Assembly: GCF_009295635.1 (NCBI RefSeq)
Contig: NZ_WHIW01000006.1
Span: 1-64,000 of the forward strand
Direction: 5' to 3'
DNA: 64,000 nt
DNA from: Alkalilimnicola sp. S0819
GTDB lineage: Bacteria; Pseudomonadota; Gammaproteobacteria; Nitrococcales; WHIW01
Within the stretch, counting starts at the first letter, position 1, and each line of letters begins with the position of its first letter. Below are positions 25,666-34,601 of the stretch, piece after piece. The notes below the pieces were generated by a model. It was not told where the DNA came from. It was given only the letters and a program-made list of their open reading frames with translations, and did not search any database. Position numbers and translations under genes: made by a program.

Positions 25666-25713
25666 GCTGTTCGCGGACCGTGACACAAGAGCCAACGTCG
25701 GGGAGGTAAACGA

Positions 25714-26620
25714 CATGGCACGTGTGGGGATCATCGGCCTGGGCTGGGTGGGCGCCAGTGTCGCCGCCGCCGTACTGCAGCGGGGCCTCGCCCAGGAGCT
25801 GCTGCTGCACGATGTGCGCGGCGAGATCGCCGAGGGTGAGGCGCTGGATTTCGCCCACGGCGCCCTGCTCTATCCGCGCGCCCGGGTGCGTGCCGCGCCC
25901 TTGTCGGATTTCACCACGCTGGATGCTGTCGTGGTCAGCGCCGGGCGCGGCGGCAAGCCCGACGAATCCCGCCTGGCGCTGCTGCGCGACAACCTCGCCG
26001 TGGCGGAGAGCCTGGGCCAGGCGCTGCGCGGTTTCGCCGGCGTGATCATCGCCGTCTCCAACCCGGTGGATATCTTCACCGAAGTACTGCGCCGCGCCGC
26101 CGAACTACCCGCCGAGCGGGTCATCGGCACCGGCACCACCCTGGACAGCGCCCGGCTGCGCTTCGAGCTGGGTGAACAGCTGGGCGTGCACCCCCATTCC
26201 GTGCATGCCCAGGTGCTGGGCGAGCACGGCGATTCGGAACTGGTGAACTGGTCCGCCGCCCAGGCCGGCGGGCGGACGCTGCGCGACTGGCGGGGCTGGA
26301 ACGAGGAGCTGGAAGCCGAGATCGCCGCCCGAGTGCGCGGCGCGGCCTACGAGATCATCCGCCGCAAGGGCGCCACCAACCAGGCCATCGGCCTGGTCAC
26401 CGCCTCGGTACTGGCCGCGGTGCTGCACAACGAAGATCGGGTGTTGACCGTCTCGCGTTTGCAGCAGGGCGTGGCCGGCGTGGACGGGGTGCCGCTGTCG
26501 CTGCCGGCCGTGGTGGGCAGGGATGGGGCTACACGAGTCCTCGAGCCGCGGCTTGACGCGGCGGAGGCCGAGGCGCTGGCTCGCTCGGCGGCAATCATTG
26601 CGGAACGCCTGCCGTCATGA
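25714..26620 (+). CDS. LDH/MDH-family 2-hydroxyacid dehydrogenase, unusual specificity loop
   Basis: A 301-residue NAD-dependent dehydrogenase. Motifs: RVGIIGLGWVGASVAAAVLQ (Rossmann loop), VIIAVSNPVDIFTEVL, IGTGTTLDSARLR and the catalytic histidine in LGEHGDSELVNWS. The specificity loop reads SAGRGGKPDESR, whereas lactate dehydrogenases have Gln and malate dehydrogenases Arg at the position that appears here as Gly. Substrate is therefore uncertain: neither a typical LDH nor MDH. The ATG is preceded by GGGAGG. The last codons overlap an in-frame upstream extension of the lipoprotein gene, whose chosen start is at 26662. Confidence 0.85.
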
Positions 26621-26661
26621 CAGAGGCATCGATCGAATACCGCAACCAAGGGGGAAGTGCG

Positions 26662-27087
26662 ATGGATCGCCGAAAGCTGTTTCTGTTGGGCCTGGCGCTG
26701 TTGGCCGCGTCCCTCGCCGCTTGTCGCACGGCACCGGTCTACAACGTGCAGCAAGCGCCGATCAACCGCACGGACCTGAGTGATGAGCAGATAGCCCGGG
26801 CGGTAATACAGGCCGGCGCCGAACTGGGCTGGCACATACAAGCCGTCGCTCCGGGGCAGCTGCTCGGCCGGCTGCAGCTGCGCGGGCACCTGGCCGAGGT
26901 GGACATTCATTATGACCGCGAGGCCTACAGCATCCGCTACCGGGACAGCCGCAAGCTGCGCTACGACGGCACCGATATCCACCGCAACTACAACGGCTGG
27001 ATACAGAACCTGGACCGGGCGATCAACCGGCGGCTGCACGCGGGCTGCGAGCCCGCGCCGGGGCGCTGCCGCTCTGCAGCGGGCTAG
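26662..27087 (+). CDS. Small lipoprotein (intact paralogue)
   Basis: A 141-residue protein with a lipoprotein signal peptide ([16 protein letters not shown], lipobox LAAC). The conserved body comprises [58 protein letters not shown] and [20 protein letters not shown]. The last pattern is common to small proteobacterial lipoproteins of unknown function. The start follows GGGGAAG. A decayed copy lies at 24061-24367. Its 3' end overlaps the convergent MCP-like gene by four bases. Confidence 0.8.
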   Translation: MDRRKLFLLGLALLAASLAACRTAPVYNVQQAPINRTDLSDEQIARAVIQAGAELGWHIQAVAPGQLLGRLQLRGHLAEVDIHYDREAYSIRYRDSRKLRYDGTDIHRNYNGWIQNLDRAINRRLHAGCEPAPGRCRSAAG

Positions 27088-28163
27088 GTTCGCCGTGCCG
27101 CCTCGGCCAGCTCCCCAGCAAGCCGCATATTGGTGGCGGAACCTTCCACCGCGCGTTGGGTGTCCAGCAGCAGTTGTTCGACCTGCGCCAGCATGCGCTC
27201 CATGTCCTGCTCCTGGCCTTCCGCATGCTCCAGGGACGCCGCCGCGGCACCCTCCGCACCGCCAATCATCTCGCGCACCGCGCGTATCTCCCGCTCGGCC
27301 TCCGCGGCCCCGTCGGCCCAGGTCTCCAGACTCTCGCCCAGATGGGCCACCCGCGCGACCACGTCCCCCGCACTCTGCGCAACCTTGTCCAATACGCCGG
27401 CGATTTCCTCCACGGCCTCGTCGGTCCGCGCGGCCAGGTCATTCACTTCATTGGCCACCACCGCGAACCCACGGCCCGCATCCCCCGCCCGTGCCGCCTC
27501 GATGCGCGCATTCAGGGCCAGCAGATTGGTCTGCCCGGAGATCTCCCGAATGCTGCCGGCCAGATCGTGGATGCGGCCGAACTCGGCCTGGAAGTCCTCC
27601 ACGGCGCGGGCCGCCTCGGCGCTCTGCCGTCGCCCTCCGTTCAGCCCCTCGGCGGTTTCCGTGCTGCGCTGGCCCAGCGCCGAGAGAATGGACTGCCCCT
27701 CTCGCAGGTGCTCAACGCTATCGGTGGCTTGCAGGCACAACCGCCTTGCCCGCTCCGCGCTCTCGCGCGTATGGCCGGCGAAATCCTCCAGAAAGGTCAC
27801 CCGCTCCCGCGAGGCGTGGTTGACCTGGCTGGCGTTCTCACGCACCTCGGTAGCCAGATCCAGCAATTGCGCTGACCCGCCGCCGGCGCGCCCCCCCACC
27901 TGGGACCGTCGGGTGGCCTCCAAGTCCCGCTCATACGCCGCCGCCAGCGCGGCGCTATGGCGGGTCGCGGAACCCGCGGCGAAGCTGGCCACCGCGAAGG
28001 GCACCAGCATGGTCAGCATGAACTGCCAGGAACTCCAGGGCTGGTCACCGAAGAGCGCATCCCATTGGTTGATCAAGGTGAGCAAAGGGCCCACGACCAA
28101 CGCAACCACCAGCGCCTTGCGCAACCCGGCCAGGCGCGGTGATGACACGGCTGTCTTGGCCAT
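27084..28163 (-). CDS. Methyl-accepting signalling protein with NrtS-like membrane domain
   Basis: A 359-residue protein. Residues about 12-67 form two hydrophobic helices with [20 protein letters not shown] and [20 protein letters not shown], a pattern I associate with the small NrtS (nitrate/nitrite-linked) membrane domain. The rest is a chemoreceptor-type coiled coil whose tip reads [20 protein letters not shown], then [20 protein letters not shown]. There is no periplasmic sensor or HAMP domain, so sensing would be within the membrane or cytoplasm. No che genes are nearby. It is divergent from a TetR regulator across a 64-bp gap with a palindrome. Confidence 0.8.
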   Translation of the reverse strand: MAKTAVSSPRLAGLRKALVVALVVGPLLTLINQWDALFGDQPWSSWQFMLTMLVPFAVASFAAGSATRHSAALAAAYERDLEATRRSQVGGRAGGGSAQLLDLATEVRENASQVNHASRERVTFLEDFAGHTRESAERARRLCLQATDSVEHLREGQSILSALGQRSTETAEGLNGGRRQSAEAARAVEDFQAEFGRIHDLAGSIREISGQTNLLALNARIEAARAGDAGRGFAVVANEVNDLAARTDEAVEEIAGVLDKVAQSAGDVVARVAHLGESLETWADGAAEAEREIRAVREMIGGAEGAAAASLEHAEGQEQDMERMLAQVEQLLLDTQRAVEGSATNMRLAGELAEAARRT

Positions 28164-28200
28164 TGTTCGGCCTCCTCGTTATTCGTTGTGGTTTGCATTG

Positions 28201-28216
28201 TGGACCGATCGCTCCA
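28201..28216. promoter_or_regulatory. Near-perfect palindrome, candidate TetR operator
   Basis: TGGACCGATCGCTCCA is a 16-bp inverted repeat with one mismatched pair (half-sites TGGACCGA and, on the other strand, TGGAGCGA). It lies in the 64-bp space between the divergent MCP-like gene and the TetR gene, 12 bases before the TetR start, an ideal place for autoregulation and control of both. Confidence 0.6.
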
Positions 28217-28227
28217 ATAATGCACGC

Positions 28228-28815
28228 ATGAGCGCTGGAAGACCAAGAGCCTTCGACACCGAGCGCGCCCTGCAAGCCGCCACGAATGTGTTCTGGCAGC
28301 TGGGCTACGAGGCGAGCTCCCTGCAGACCCTGTTGCGGCAGACGGGCCTGTCCAAGAGCAGTTTTTATCAAGCCTTTGGCAGCAAGCAGGGCTTGTTCGC
28401 CCGCTGCCTGGACGACTACACCCGCTCCTCGGCGGGCGAGCTGAAATGGCGCCTGGCCGAAGCCGCCAGCGCCCGGGATTTTCTCGAGCAGACCTTCCTC
28501 GGCGTCGCCGCCACCGCCGGTGACCCGCAGGGCCAGCGCGGCTGCCTGCTGTTGAATGCCGCGAGCGAGTTCGGCCAACTCGACCCCGCCGTTTCGAGGC
28601 TGGTGGATCAGGGCATGAAGCGCATGCTTGGGGTGTTCCGCGCCGCCGTGGAGCGAGCCCAGGCCGAAGGCAGCGTGGACCCCGCCGAAGATCCCGAAGC
28701 GCTGGCGGATTACCTGGTGGCGGGCATGAGCGGGCTGCGCACCTTGATCAAGAGCGGCGTCGACCGGGCTCGCGCACAAACGCTGGCCCGGCACCTGTTG
28801 CGCAATCTGGCCTGA
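28228..28815 (+). CDS. TetR/AcrR-family regulator
   Basis: A 195-residue regulator. The N-terminal helix-turn-helix is GRPRAFDTERALQAATNVFW followed by SSLQTLLRQTGLSKSSFYQA. The C-terminal part (RGCLLLNAASEFGQLDP) is typical of the TetR_C_16/AcuR-like branch that often controls oxidoreductases. The start is the ATG at 28228 in the correct frame just after the palindrome. Ligand and targets are unknown, but the divergent MCP-like gene is a likely target. Confidence 0.88.
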   Translation: MSAGRPRAFDTERALQAATNVFWQLGYEASSLQTLLRQTGLSKSSFYQAFGSKQGLFARCLDDYTRSSAGELKWRLAEAASARDFLEQTFLGVAATAGDPQGQRGCLLLNAASEFGQLDPAVSRLVDQGMKRMLGVFRAAVERAQAEGSVDPAEDPEALADYLVAGMSGLRTLIKSGVDRARAQTLARHLLRNLA

Positions 28816-28951
28816 CATCTTTCGGCACAATCAGGACCGACTGGCCCAAGGCTTGAGCCAAGACCACCAAGAAGCCGGCAATGACGAACCCCCGGCGATG
28901 ACCTAACCTCGGCGGTAAAGCCCCTTCTGCTCCGGAGAATCCAGACCCGCC

Positions 28952-29401
28952 TTAGCGAGTCGCGGCGCGGGCAAAGCCCGCCAGAGCCGCCTCCACCTTG
29001 GCCAGTGCGTCTGCGCAGCCCGCCACACCATGGCGATACGCCAGATACTCCGGCTCGTTGTAGGCCAGCCAGACCACGCCCTCGGCGTCCTCCCAGATCA
29101 AGGCCTTCTGGGGCAGGTCGATGGCAACCGTCTGACTGCACCGCATCAACGGCGTGCCCACCCGGGGGTTGCCGAAGATCACCAGGCGCGTCGGGCGCAG
29201 CTCCTTGCCGACCCGACGCGCGTTGGCGGCATGATCGACCTGCGCCATCACGGTCATGCCCTTCTCCTCCAGCGCCTGCACCAGACGCTGCGCCGTACGC
29301 TCCACGGAATACCGGCTTTGCGTCCTCACCAAGCCATCACCGGCCGCCATGAGCGGGGCGGCCGCGAGCAACAGGCTGACAAACAGCATCATTCTTCGCA
29401 T
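28952..29401 (-). CDS. DUF302-family periplasmic protein
   Basis: A 149-residue protein with a signal peptide (RRMMLFVSLLLAAAPLMAAG) and a DUF302 domain: TAQRLVQALEEKGMTVMAQV, HAANARRVGKELRPTRLVIF, GNPRVGTPLMRCSQTVAIDL and KALIWEDAEGVVWLAYNEPE. The start at MRRMM is chosen because it opens directly onto the signal peptide. The family's function is not established. It sits upstream of nothing obvious and 93 bases after the pncA stop on the same strand. Confidence 0.85.
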   Translation of the reverse strand: MRRMMLFVSLLLAAAPLMAAGDGLVRTQSRYSVERTAQRLVQALEEKGMTVMAQVDHAANARRVGKELRPTRLVIFGNPRVGTPLMRCSQTVAIDLPQKALIWEDAEGVVWLAYNEPEYLAYRHGVAGCADALAKVEAALAGFARAATR

Positions 29402-29494
29402 GACCAAGCCCTTTGTGTCGGGACGCAAGCTCTCGATCAGGGCCGTGCAGGCCCACCCGCAAGATCGGCCATTCGTGTCAACACGCACACGGCC

Positions 29495-30064
29495 TCATTC
29501 GCCCATCACCACACCCGCCTCGCGCATCCGCCTTCTCGCCTGCAAGCCCCCTTCGGGGGTGATCGGCCGGGTAGCCTCATCGATGAGCACCACCTCGAAG
29601 CCCTCCCGGCGGGCATCCAGCGCACTGGCCAGCACGCAGACATCCTCCGCCAGGCCACCCAGGTACAGCCGATGCACGCCATCATCGCGCAACCGCTGGG
29701 CGAGCCCCGTGTCGTCGAAGGCGGAATTCTGGTCGCGGTCGAAGCGCTCCCCCTTGGTGATCAGCACCGCGTCCTCGGGCAGGCGCAGATCGGGATGAAA
29801 GTCGGCGCCGGGGCTGTTCTGCAGACAATGGCTCGGCCAGGGGCCTTCCCGCGACTCGAAGCTCACATGCTCGGCCGGGTGCCAGCAGCGCGAGGCGTAG
29901 ATCGGCACCCCGGCCTGACGGGCGGCGTCGATCCAGCGGTTGAGCACGGGCACCACCGCGTCACCCCCGGGAATGGGCAGGGAGCCGCCGGGGCAGAAAT
30001 CGTTCTGCACATCGACCAATAACAGGGCATCGCCCGCCTGAAGTTTCGGCACGGCTTTTGCCAT
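29495..30064 (-). CDS. pncA: Nicotinamidase
   Basis: A 189-residue cysteine hydrolase that deamidates nicotinamide to nicotinate. The catalytic triad is visible: D in ALLLVDVQNDFCPGGSLP, K in DAVLITKGE and C in LGGLAEDVCVLASALDA. Metal-binding D/H residues lie in NRWIDAARQ...YASRCWHP. The start follows GGAGGTGA. It lies 17 bases after the nicotinate phosphoribosyltransferase gene in an NAD-salvage operon, so nicotinate can be used directly. Confidence 0.93.
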   Translation of the reverse strand: MAKAVPKLQAGDALLLVDVQNDFCPGGSLPIPGGDAVVPVLNRWIDAARQAGVPIYASRCWHPAEHVSFESREGPWPSHCLQNSPGADFHPDLRLPEDAVLITKGERFDRDQNSAFDDTGLAQRLRDDGVHRLYLGGLAEDVCVLASALDARREGFEVVLIDEATRPITPEGGLQARRRMREAGVVMGE

Positions 30065-30081
30065 GGTTCACCTCCGCTCGG

Positions 30082-31437
30082 TCAGCTCCCCCGCAGTTTT
30101 TCCTCCACCGCCTGGTGATACGCGGCCAGTCGCTCACTCACCGCTACCGGGTAGGGGCTTTCGGCCGGCGCGATGCCCCGCACGGGCGCCGGCAACCGCG
30201 CCAAGGCTTCCCGGGCGTGCTCGCGGGCGGCCTCCAGCGACACCCGCCCGGCGGCCAGACGTTCGCCATCCCGCATCACCGGGGCCAGCAGGGGCTCGCC
30301 TGGGAGGGTTTCATCGGCGCGGGCGATCACATCCCGCGCCGCCTCGTCCGCTTCGAGCTGGCGGAAAACCTGCTTGCGTCCGGGCAAGATGGGTTTGCCC
30401 GGGCTGAGCTTCAAGCGGCCTTCACCGGCGTATTCGCAAAGCTTGTAGACGATGTCCAGATCCGGCGCATCCGGCGCCACCCCCATGCTCGTGCCCACCC
30501 CGTAGCCGTCGATGGGCGCGCCCGCCGCCCGCAGCTCGGCGATGGCCCATTCGTCCAGCCCGCCGCTGACGATCACCTTCACCCGGCCCAGGCCCGCCCG
30601 GTCCAGCCGCGCCCGGGTCTCGCGGGCGAGGGCGTCCAGCTCGCCGGAGTCCAGGCGCACACCGCTTACCCGAAAATCCTCGCTCAGCTCCCGGGCGAGC
30701 GCGATCACCCGGTCCACGCCGGCCAGCGTGTCGTAGGTATCCACCAGCAGCACCGTATCCGGGTACCGGCGGGTAAAGGCCCGAAAGGCGGCTGCCTCGT
30801 CATCGTGGGCCTGGATGTAGCTGTGCGCCATGGTGCCCGCCACCGGCACGCCGTAGCGCTCGCCGGCGAGCAGATTGGAGGTGGCCGACACCCCGGCGAT
30901 GTGGAAGGCGCGGGCGGCCTTGAGCGCGGCGTCCACGCCGTGGGTGCGGCGCGCACCGAAATCGATCACCGGCCGACCCCGCGCCGCGCTGACCATGCGC
31001 TGCGCCTTGCTGCCCAGCACGGTCTGGACGTGGATCTGGTTCATCACGCAGGTCTCGACCAGCTGCGCCTGGGGCAGCGCCGCGCTGAGCTCCAGGATCG
31101 GTTCGTTGGCGAACACCGGGGTGCCCTCGGCCACGGCATGCACGGTGCCGGTGAAGCGAAAACCGCGCAGCCAATCGAGGAAGGCATCGGAGAAGCGCCC
31201 GAGGGAGGCCAGGTAGGCCAGTTCCGGCTCGGTGAAACGCAACCGCTGCAGATAATCGAGCACGGTCTCCAGCCCGCAGGCGAGCAGATAATTGCGCGAG
31301 GGTGGCAGGCGGCGCACGAACAGGCTGAACACGGCCTGCCCGGTCAGCCCCTCGGCCAGGCAGGCCTGGGCCATGGTGAGTTCGTAGAGGTCAGTGAACA
31401 GCGCCGGAATGGTGGGCGATGCCTCGCGCCGGGTCAT
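30082..31437 (-). CDS. pncB: Nicotinate phosphoribosyltransferase
   Basis: A 451-residue enzyme converting nicotinate and PRPP to nicotinate mononucleotide. It contains ALFTDLYELTMAQACLAEGL at the N-terminus, then RRTHGVDAALKAARAFHIAG, ATSNLLAGERYGVPVAGTMA-H-S with the functional histidine, and RLDSGELDALARETRARLD. The start follows AGGAGG. It is co-transcribed with pncA. The 205 bases upstream to the BON-domain gene contain the divergent promoters but no gene. Confidence 0.93.
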   Translation of the reverse strand: MTRREASPTIPALFTDLYELTMAQACLAEGLTGQAVFSLFVRRLPPSRNYLLACGLETVLDYLQRLRFTEPELAYLASLGRFSDAFLDWLRGFRFTGTVHAVAEGTPVFANEPILELSAALPQAQLVETCVMNQIHVQTVLGSKAQRMVSAARGRPVIDFGARRTHGVDAALKAARAFHIAGVSATSNLLAGERYGVPVAGTMAHSYIQAHDDEAAAFRAFTRRYPDTVLLVDTYDTLAGVDRVIALARELSEDFRVSGVRLDSGELDALARETRARLDRAGLGRVKVIVSGGLDEWAIAELRAAGAPIDGYGVGTSMGVAPDAPDLDIVYKLCEYAGEGRLKLSPGKPILPGRKQVFRQLEADEAARDVIARADETLPGEPLLAPVMRDGERLAAGRVSLEAAREHAREALARLPAPVRGIAPAESPYPVAVSERLAAYHQAVEEKLRGS

Positions 31438-31642
31438 GGTGCCTCCTGCGCCGATGGCCTTCGTTGAGTGTGAGCGGCGAGGCGGGCGATGTTCAAGAGG
31501 TGGCGCGATTCACAAGGCCATCCGGCTGCGTGCGGGCATTGCCCCGTCCTCCCTTGCACCTACCCCCTCCCGCCCCACTATCAATACTGAAGAGTGCTTA
31601 TGCTTTTCCTCAGCGGGCACACCCAGCCCAGGGAGGAACCCC

Positions 31643-32350
31643 ATGATGGGTCAGGAAGTGATCAGCCAGGTCCGGGCGGCTATGGAGCATGATCCGGACA
31701 TCAACCTGCATACCTTCCCGATCGAACTTCAGCTGCGGGAGGGCGCCCTGGTGCTGGCCGGCGAAGTGGAGCACATCAGCGCCAAGCGCAAGGCCCTGCG
31801 CATCGCCCGTGAACACAGTGGCGACCAGCCGGTGCTGGACCGGCTGCTGCTCCGCACCAGCCGACACCGCGACGGAGACGGGCTGCGCGGTGCCGTGCTG
31901 GACAGCCTCACACAGGAACCGGTCTTCCATGGCTGCGCGCTGCTCGACGAGCACCTGCCACCCCCCGATGACGGCAGCGACTGGATACGCGTGACCGTCC
32001 CTCAGGGCAGCTCGACGGTGCGCCTGGACGGCCAGGTGAACAGCCTCTCCCACCGGCGCCTGGCCGAGGTGCTCACCTGGTGGACCGCCGGTACCGCGGA
32101 CGTGGATAACCGCCTGCATGTCCAGCCCGCGGAGCAGGACACCGACGACGAACTCAGCGACGCCATTCAACTCGTGCTGGACAAGGACCCCAGCTTCGAC
32201 GGCGAGCAGATCCACGTGCGTACCCGCAACCAGGAGGTGACCCTGGAAGGCGCCGTGCGCAGCGAGGTCAACCGCCGACTCGCGGCGCAGGACTGCTGGT
32301 ACGTGGCGGGCGTGCATGCGGTGCACAACCGGCTGGAGGTCAGGCCCTGA
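31643..32350 (+). CDS. BON-domain protein
   Basis: A 235-residue acidic protein without a signal peptide. BON-like modules are visible at about 5-70 (FPIELQLREGALVLAGEVEH), about 95-160 (STVRLDGQVNSLSHRRLAEV) and 165-235 (QIHVRTRNQEVTLEGAVRSE, HAVHNRLEVRP). Such domains bind membranes or ligands in stress proteins such as OsmY. The start follows GGGAGGAA. The DUF883 gene 61 bases downstream is another osmotic/stationary-phase type protein, suggesting a stress pair. Confidence 0.8.
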   Translation: MMGQEVISQVRAAMEHDPDINLHTFPIELQLREGALVLAGEVEHISAKRKALRIAREHSGDQPVLDRLLLRTSRHRDGDGLRGAVLDSLTQEPVFHGCALLDEHLPPPDDGSDWIRVTVPQGSSTVRLDGQVNSLSHRRLAEVLTWWTAGTADVDNRLHVQPAEQDTDDELSDAIQLVLDKDPSFDGEQIHVRTRNQEVTLEGAVRSEVNRRLAAQDCWYVAGVHAVHNRLEVRP

Positions 32351-32411
32351 GCACGGCCGGGGCAGATCACAGGGTTACGCGAGATCGCCGACTTCGGAGC
32401 AGGAGCGCCTC

Positions 32412-32735
32412 ATGAGAACGAACATGCGCAGCAATGCAGACCCCCTTGCCGACAAGGTGGTGGCGGAACTCAGATCGCTGGTGGCCGACGCGGAAGATTT
32501 GCTCAGGCCCGCCGGGGCCCATGCCCGCCGGCGCGCCGACGCCGTGCGCTGGCGCCTGAAGGGCCGGCTTTCCGATGCCATGAGCAAGGCCGCTGCCATC
32601 GAAGACCGCGCCGCCACCCGGGCGCGTCATGCCGCCAGCAGCACCGATCGCTACGTACGCCGGAACCCTTGGCAAACCGTCCTGATCGCCGGCGCCGTGG
32701 CCTTCCTGCTGGGCTTGTTGTTCGGTCGGCGGTGA
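32412..32735 (+). CDS. ElaB/YqjD/DUF883-family ribosome/membrane-associated protein
   Basis: A 107-residue protein: an amphipathic coiled-coil part (DKVVAELRSLVADAEDLLRP) and a C-terminal anchor RRNPWQTVLIAGAVAFLLGL ending GRR, the signature of ElaB/YqjD/YgaM proteins, which in E. coli tether ribosomes to the inner membrane in stationary phase. The start follows GGAGC. It is in line with the BON-domain gene and converges on the methyltransferase-HNH gene. Confidence 0.85.
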   Translation: MRTNMRSNADPLADKVVAELRSLVADAEDLLRPAGAHARRRADAVRWRLKGRLSDAMSKAAAIEDRAATRARHAASSTDRYVRRNPWQTVLIAGAVAFLLGLLFGRR

Positions 32736-32766
32736 CCGCCCGCATCGGGATAATCCGGTTACGGCG

Positions 32767-34449
32767 TCAGATCAGCCCCTGCCACTCCGCCAGTTGCTGG
32801 TTCATCTTCAAGCGCATGCGCTGCTGGGCAAGGCCCTCGAACACCGCCGGCAGATCACGGCGCTCGCCGATCATGGGCAGTGCGGCCTGGGCCTCCGCAT
32901 AAAACTGGCACTCTCGCTCCCCTCCCAGGTAGGCCGCCTCCCACCAGTCCACGATACGCGACCGGGCATCCTGCAACAGCGCCGCGGCAGGCAGCTTCTC
33001 GCTCTTGGCGCTGTTGGCCGTGATGCTCGCGGGCAGCAGGTTCCACAGATCGTTGTTTTCCCAGCGCGACCAGGGCAGGCAGTGATCCACCTCATAGCGC
33101 TGCGGGCGCAGGGCGCGCGCTGTCCATACGCAGGCCGTACCCTGCCCGGACGCGAGCCGCGCATCGATCAGGCGGCGCACCGCGCCGGTGTCGCGGCGCC
33201 CCTCCTCCCAGCGCAGGGCCCGGGCGAAGGTGTCCCTGTCGTAGCGGGTCTGGTAGCCGGCCATCAGGTCCGCCCACTCGTTGACGATGGCCGGCTCCAG
33301 CCAGCAGGCATAACGGCTGCAGCAATCCCACAGCGCCGCGGGGATGCGAAAGCGGCCAAAACGGGCCAGCCGTGCCCGGTCCAGCCGTATCGGCTCCGGG
33401 CGTATACGAAAGCCACGTCCACGCTCCACCGCGAAGACCGGGGTCGAACCCCCCGGCCAGGTGGTATGACGCACCGGCATGCCGGCGATGGTGGCGCAGG
33501 CATCCCGAATCGCCTGCAGCACCGTCGCGGCCAGGTCCCCATGCAGGCTCTGCCCCACCCGCAAGTCCAGTGGCGAAACCGTCTCCAGCGCATAGAAGGC
33601 GTCCTTGGCAAAGCCATAACCCGCACCCTCGCGCAGCTGGCGCAAACCATGACGCAGGATGAGCGGCTGGTAGAGCTTGATCCAGTACAGGCCCACCAGG
33701 CCGAAGGGGATCTCCACCCAATCGTCATCGCGGCTGAGAACCAGCCCCGGAACGCTATCGGCAATGCGGGTGATCGCGCGCAACAGGCCGAGCTTGTAGG
33801 TGGACGATTTCTGATCGTTGACGATGATATGCCGCAACAGCGGCAAACTGCCCGTGCCATCGTCGGGAAGGCGGAAGACCAGCGTCTCCCAGCGCACCGT
33901 TTCACGGCCGAGACGGTCGTCAGCGTCACAAACCGCCGCGGTGAGCAGGGCACGCTTGCGGGCATAGGCCTCCAACTCGCCGCGCTCGCAAGGATAGAAG
34001 CGGCGCTCGTCGTCGCTGGGGCCGTGACGCAGACTGATTACCAGCAGCCCGCCGGGGGCAAGCAGTTCGGTGAGGATGCGAAAAGCCCGCTCCCGTTGCC
34101 CGGGGGCCAGATGCATCCACACCGCCGAGACGAGGATGAGATTGAAGCGCTGACTGGTCGCGCACACCCGGGCAAGCTCCACCAAGGCGTCATCCAGCCA
34201 CTGCACGGTCTGCCCGGCGGTAGCCTGCTCGCCCAGCGCTCGCAAACCGCGGGAGGGCTCCACAGCCAGCACCTCCCAGCCCCGCGCCGCCAGCGCAGCG
34301 GCATCACGCCCACTGCCCGCCCCCACATCCAGAGCAAAGCCGGGTTGCGCCGGCAAGTACGCGAGCCAGTCACGATGCACATCCTCGAAGGCCAGGGACT
34401 GGTACTGCTCGAAGAGGCGGTGGGCGTTGTGGGTGTAAAAATCGGTCAT
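32767..34449 (-). CDS. SAM methyltransferase-HNH nuclease fusion protein
   Basis: A 560-residue protein with two recognisable parts. Residues about 30-200 are a class I methyltransferase domain: FALDVGAGSGRDAAALAARG (motif I), VLAVEPS and VWMHLAPGQRERAFRILTEL. Residues about 200-430 form a middle region I cannot assign (NDQKSSTYKLGLLRAITRIA, LVGLYWIKLYQPLI). Residues about 438-490 are an HNH domain: YEVDHCLPWSRWENNDLWNL with D455-H456, then PASITANSAKSEKLP. The start MTDFYTHNA has no strong ribosome-binding site; the longer frame to 34611 overlaps the divergent ATPase gene and is unlikely. A role in nucleic-acid conflict is an inference. Confidence 0.75.
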   Translation of the reverse strand: MTDFYTHNAHRLFEQYQSLAFEDVHRDWLAYLPAQPGFALDVGAGSGRDAAALAARGWEVLAVEPSRGLRALGEQATAGQTVQWLDDALVELARVCATSQRFNLILVSAVWMHLAPGQRERAFRILTELLAPGGLLVISLRHGPSDDERRFYPCERGELEAYARKRALLTAAVCDADDRLGRETVRWETLVFRLPDDGTGSLPLLRHIIVNDQKSSTYKLGLLRAITRIADSVPGLVLSRDDDWVEIPFGLVGLYWIKLYQPLILRHGLRQLREGAGYGFAKDAFYALETVSPLDLRVGQSLHGDLAATVLQAIRDACATIAGMPVRHTTWPGGSTPVFAVERGRGFRIRPEPIRLDRARLARFGRFRIPAALWDCCSRYACWLEPAIVNEWADLMAGYQTRYDRDTFARALRWEEGRRDTGAVRRLIDARLASGQGTACVWTARALRPQRYEVDHCLPWSRWENNDLWNLLPASITANSAKSEKLPAAALLQDARSRIVDWWEAAYLGGERECQFYAEAQAALPMIGERRDLPAVFEGLAQQRMRLKMNQQLAEWQGLI

Positions 34450-34601
34450 TGGCGAAGATCGGCCCTGAAGAATCGTCAAGCTCCACCGGGGCATCATCGC
34501 ACGATACGTGCCGGCACTCCGTGTCACGCCGCGAGACGGCGCCTCCCGGGCCACCACCTTGCTGGTCGCGCCAAACCCCTCTTTGCTAAGGTCTCCGCCC
34601 C

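Noticed and set aside
31554-31584. Promoter (TTGCAC, TATCAA) of the BON-domain gene
   Set aside because: The hexamers are 19 bases apart and poor matches in a region where such pairs occur by chance.
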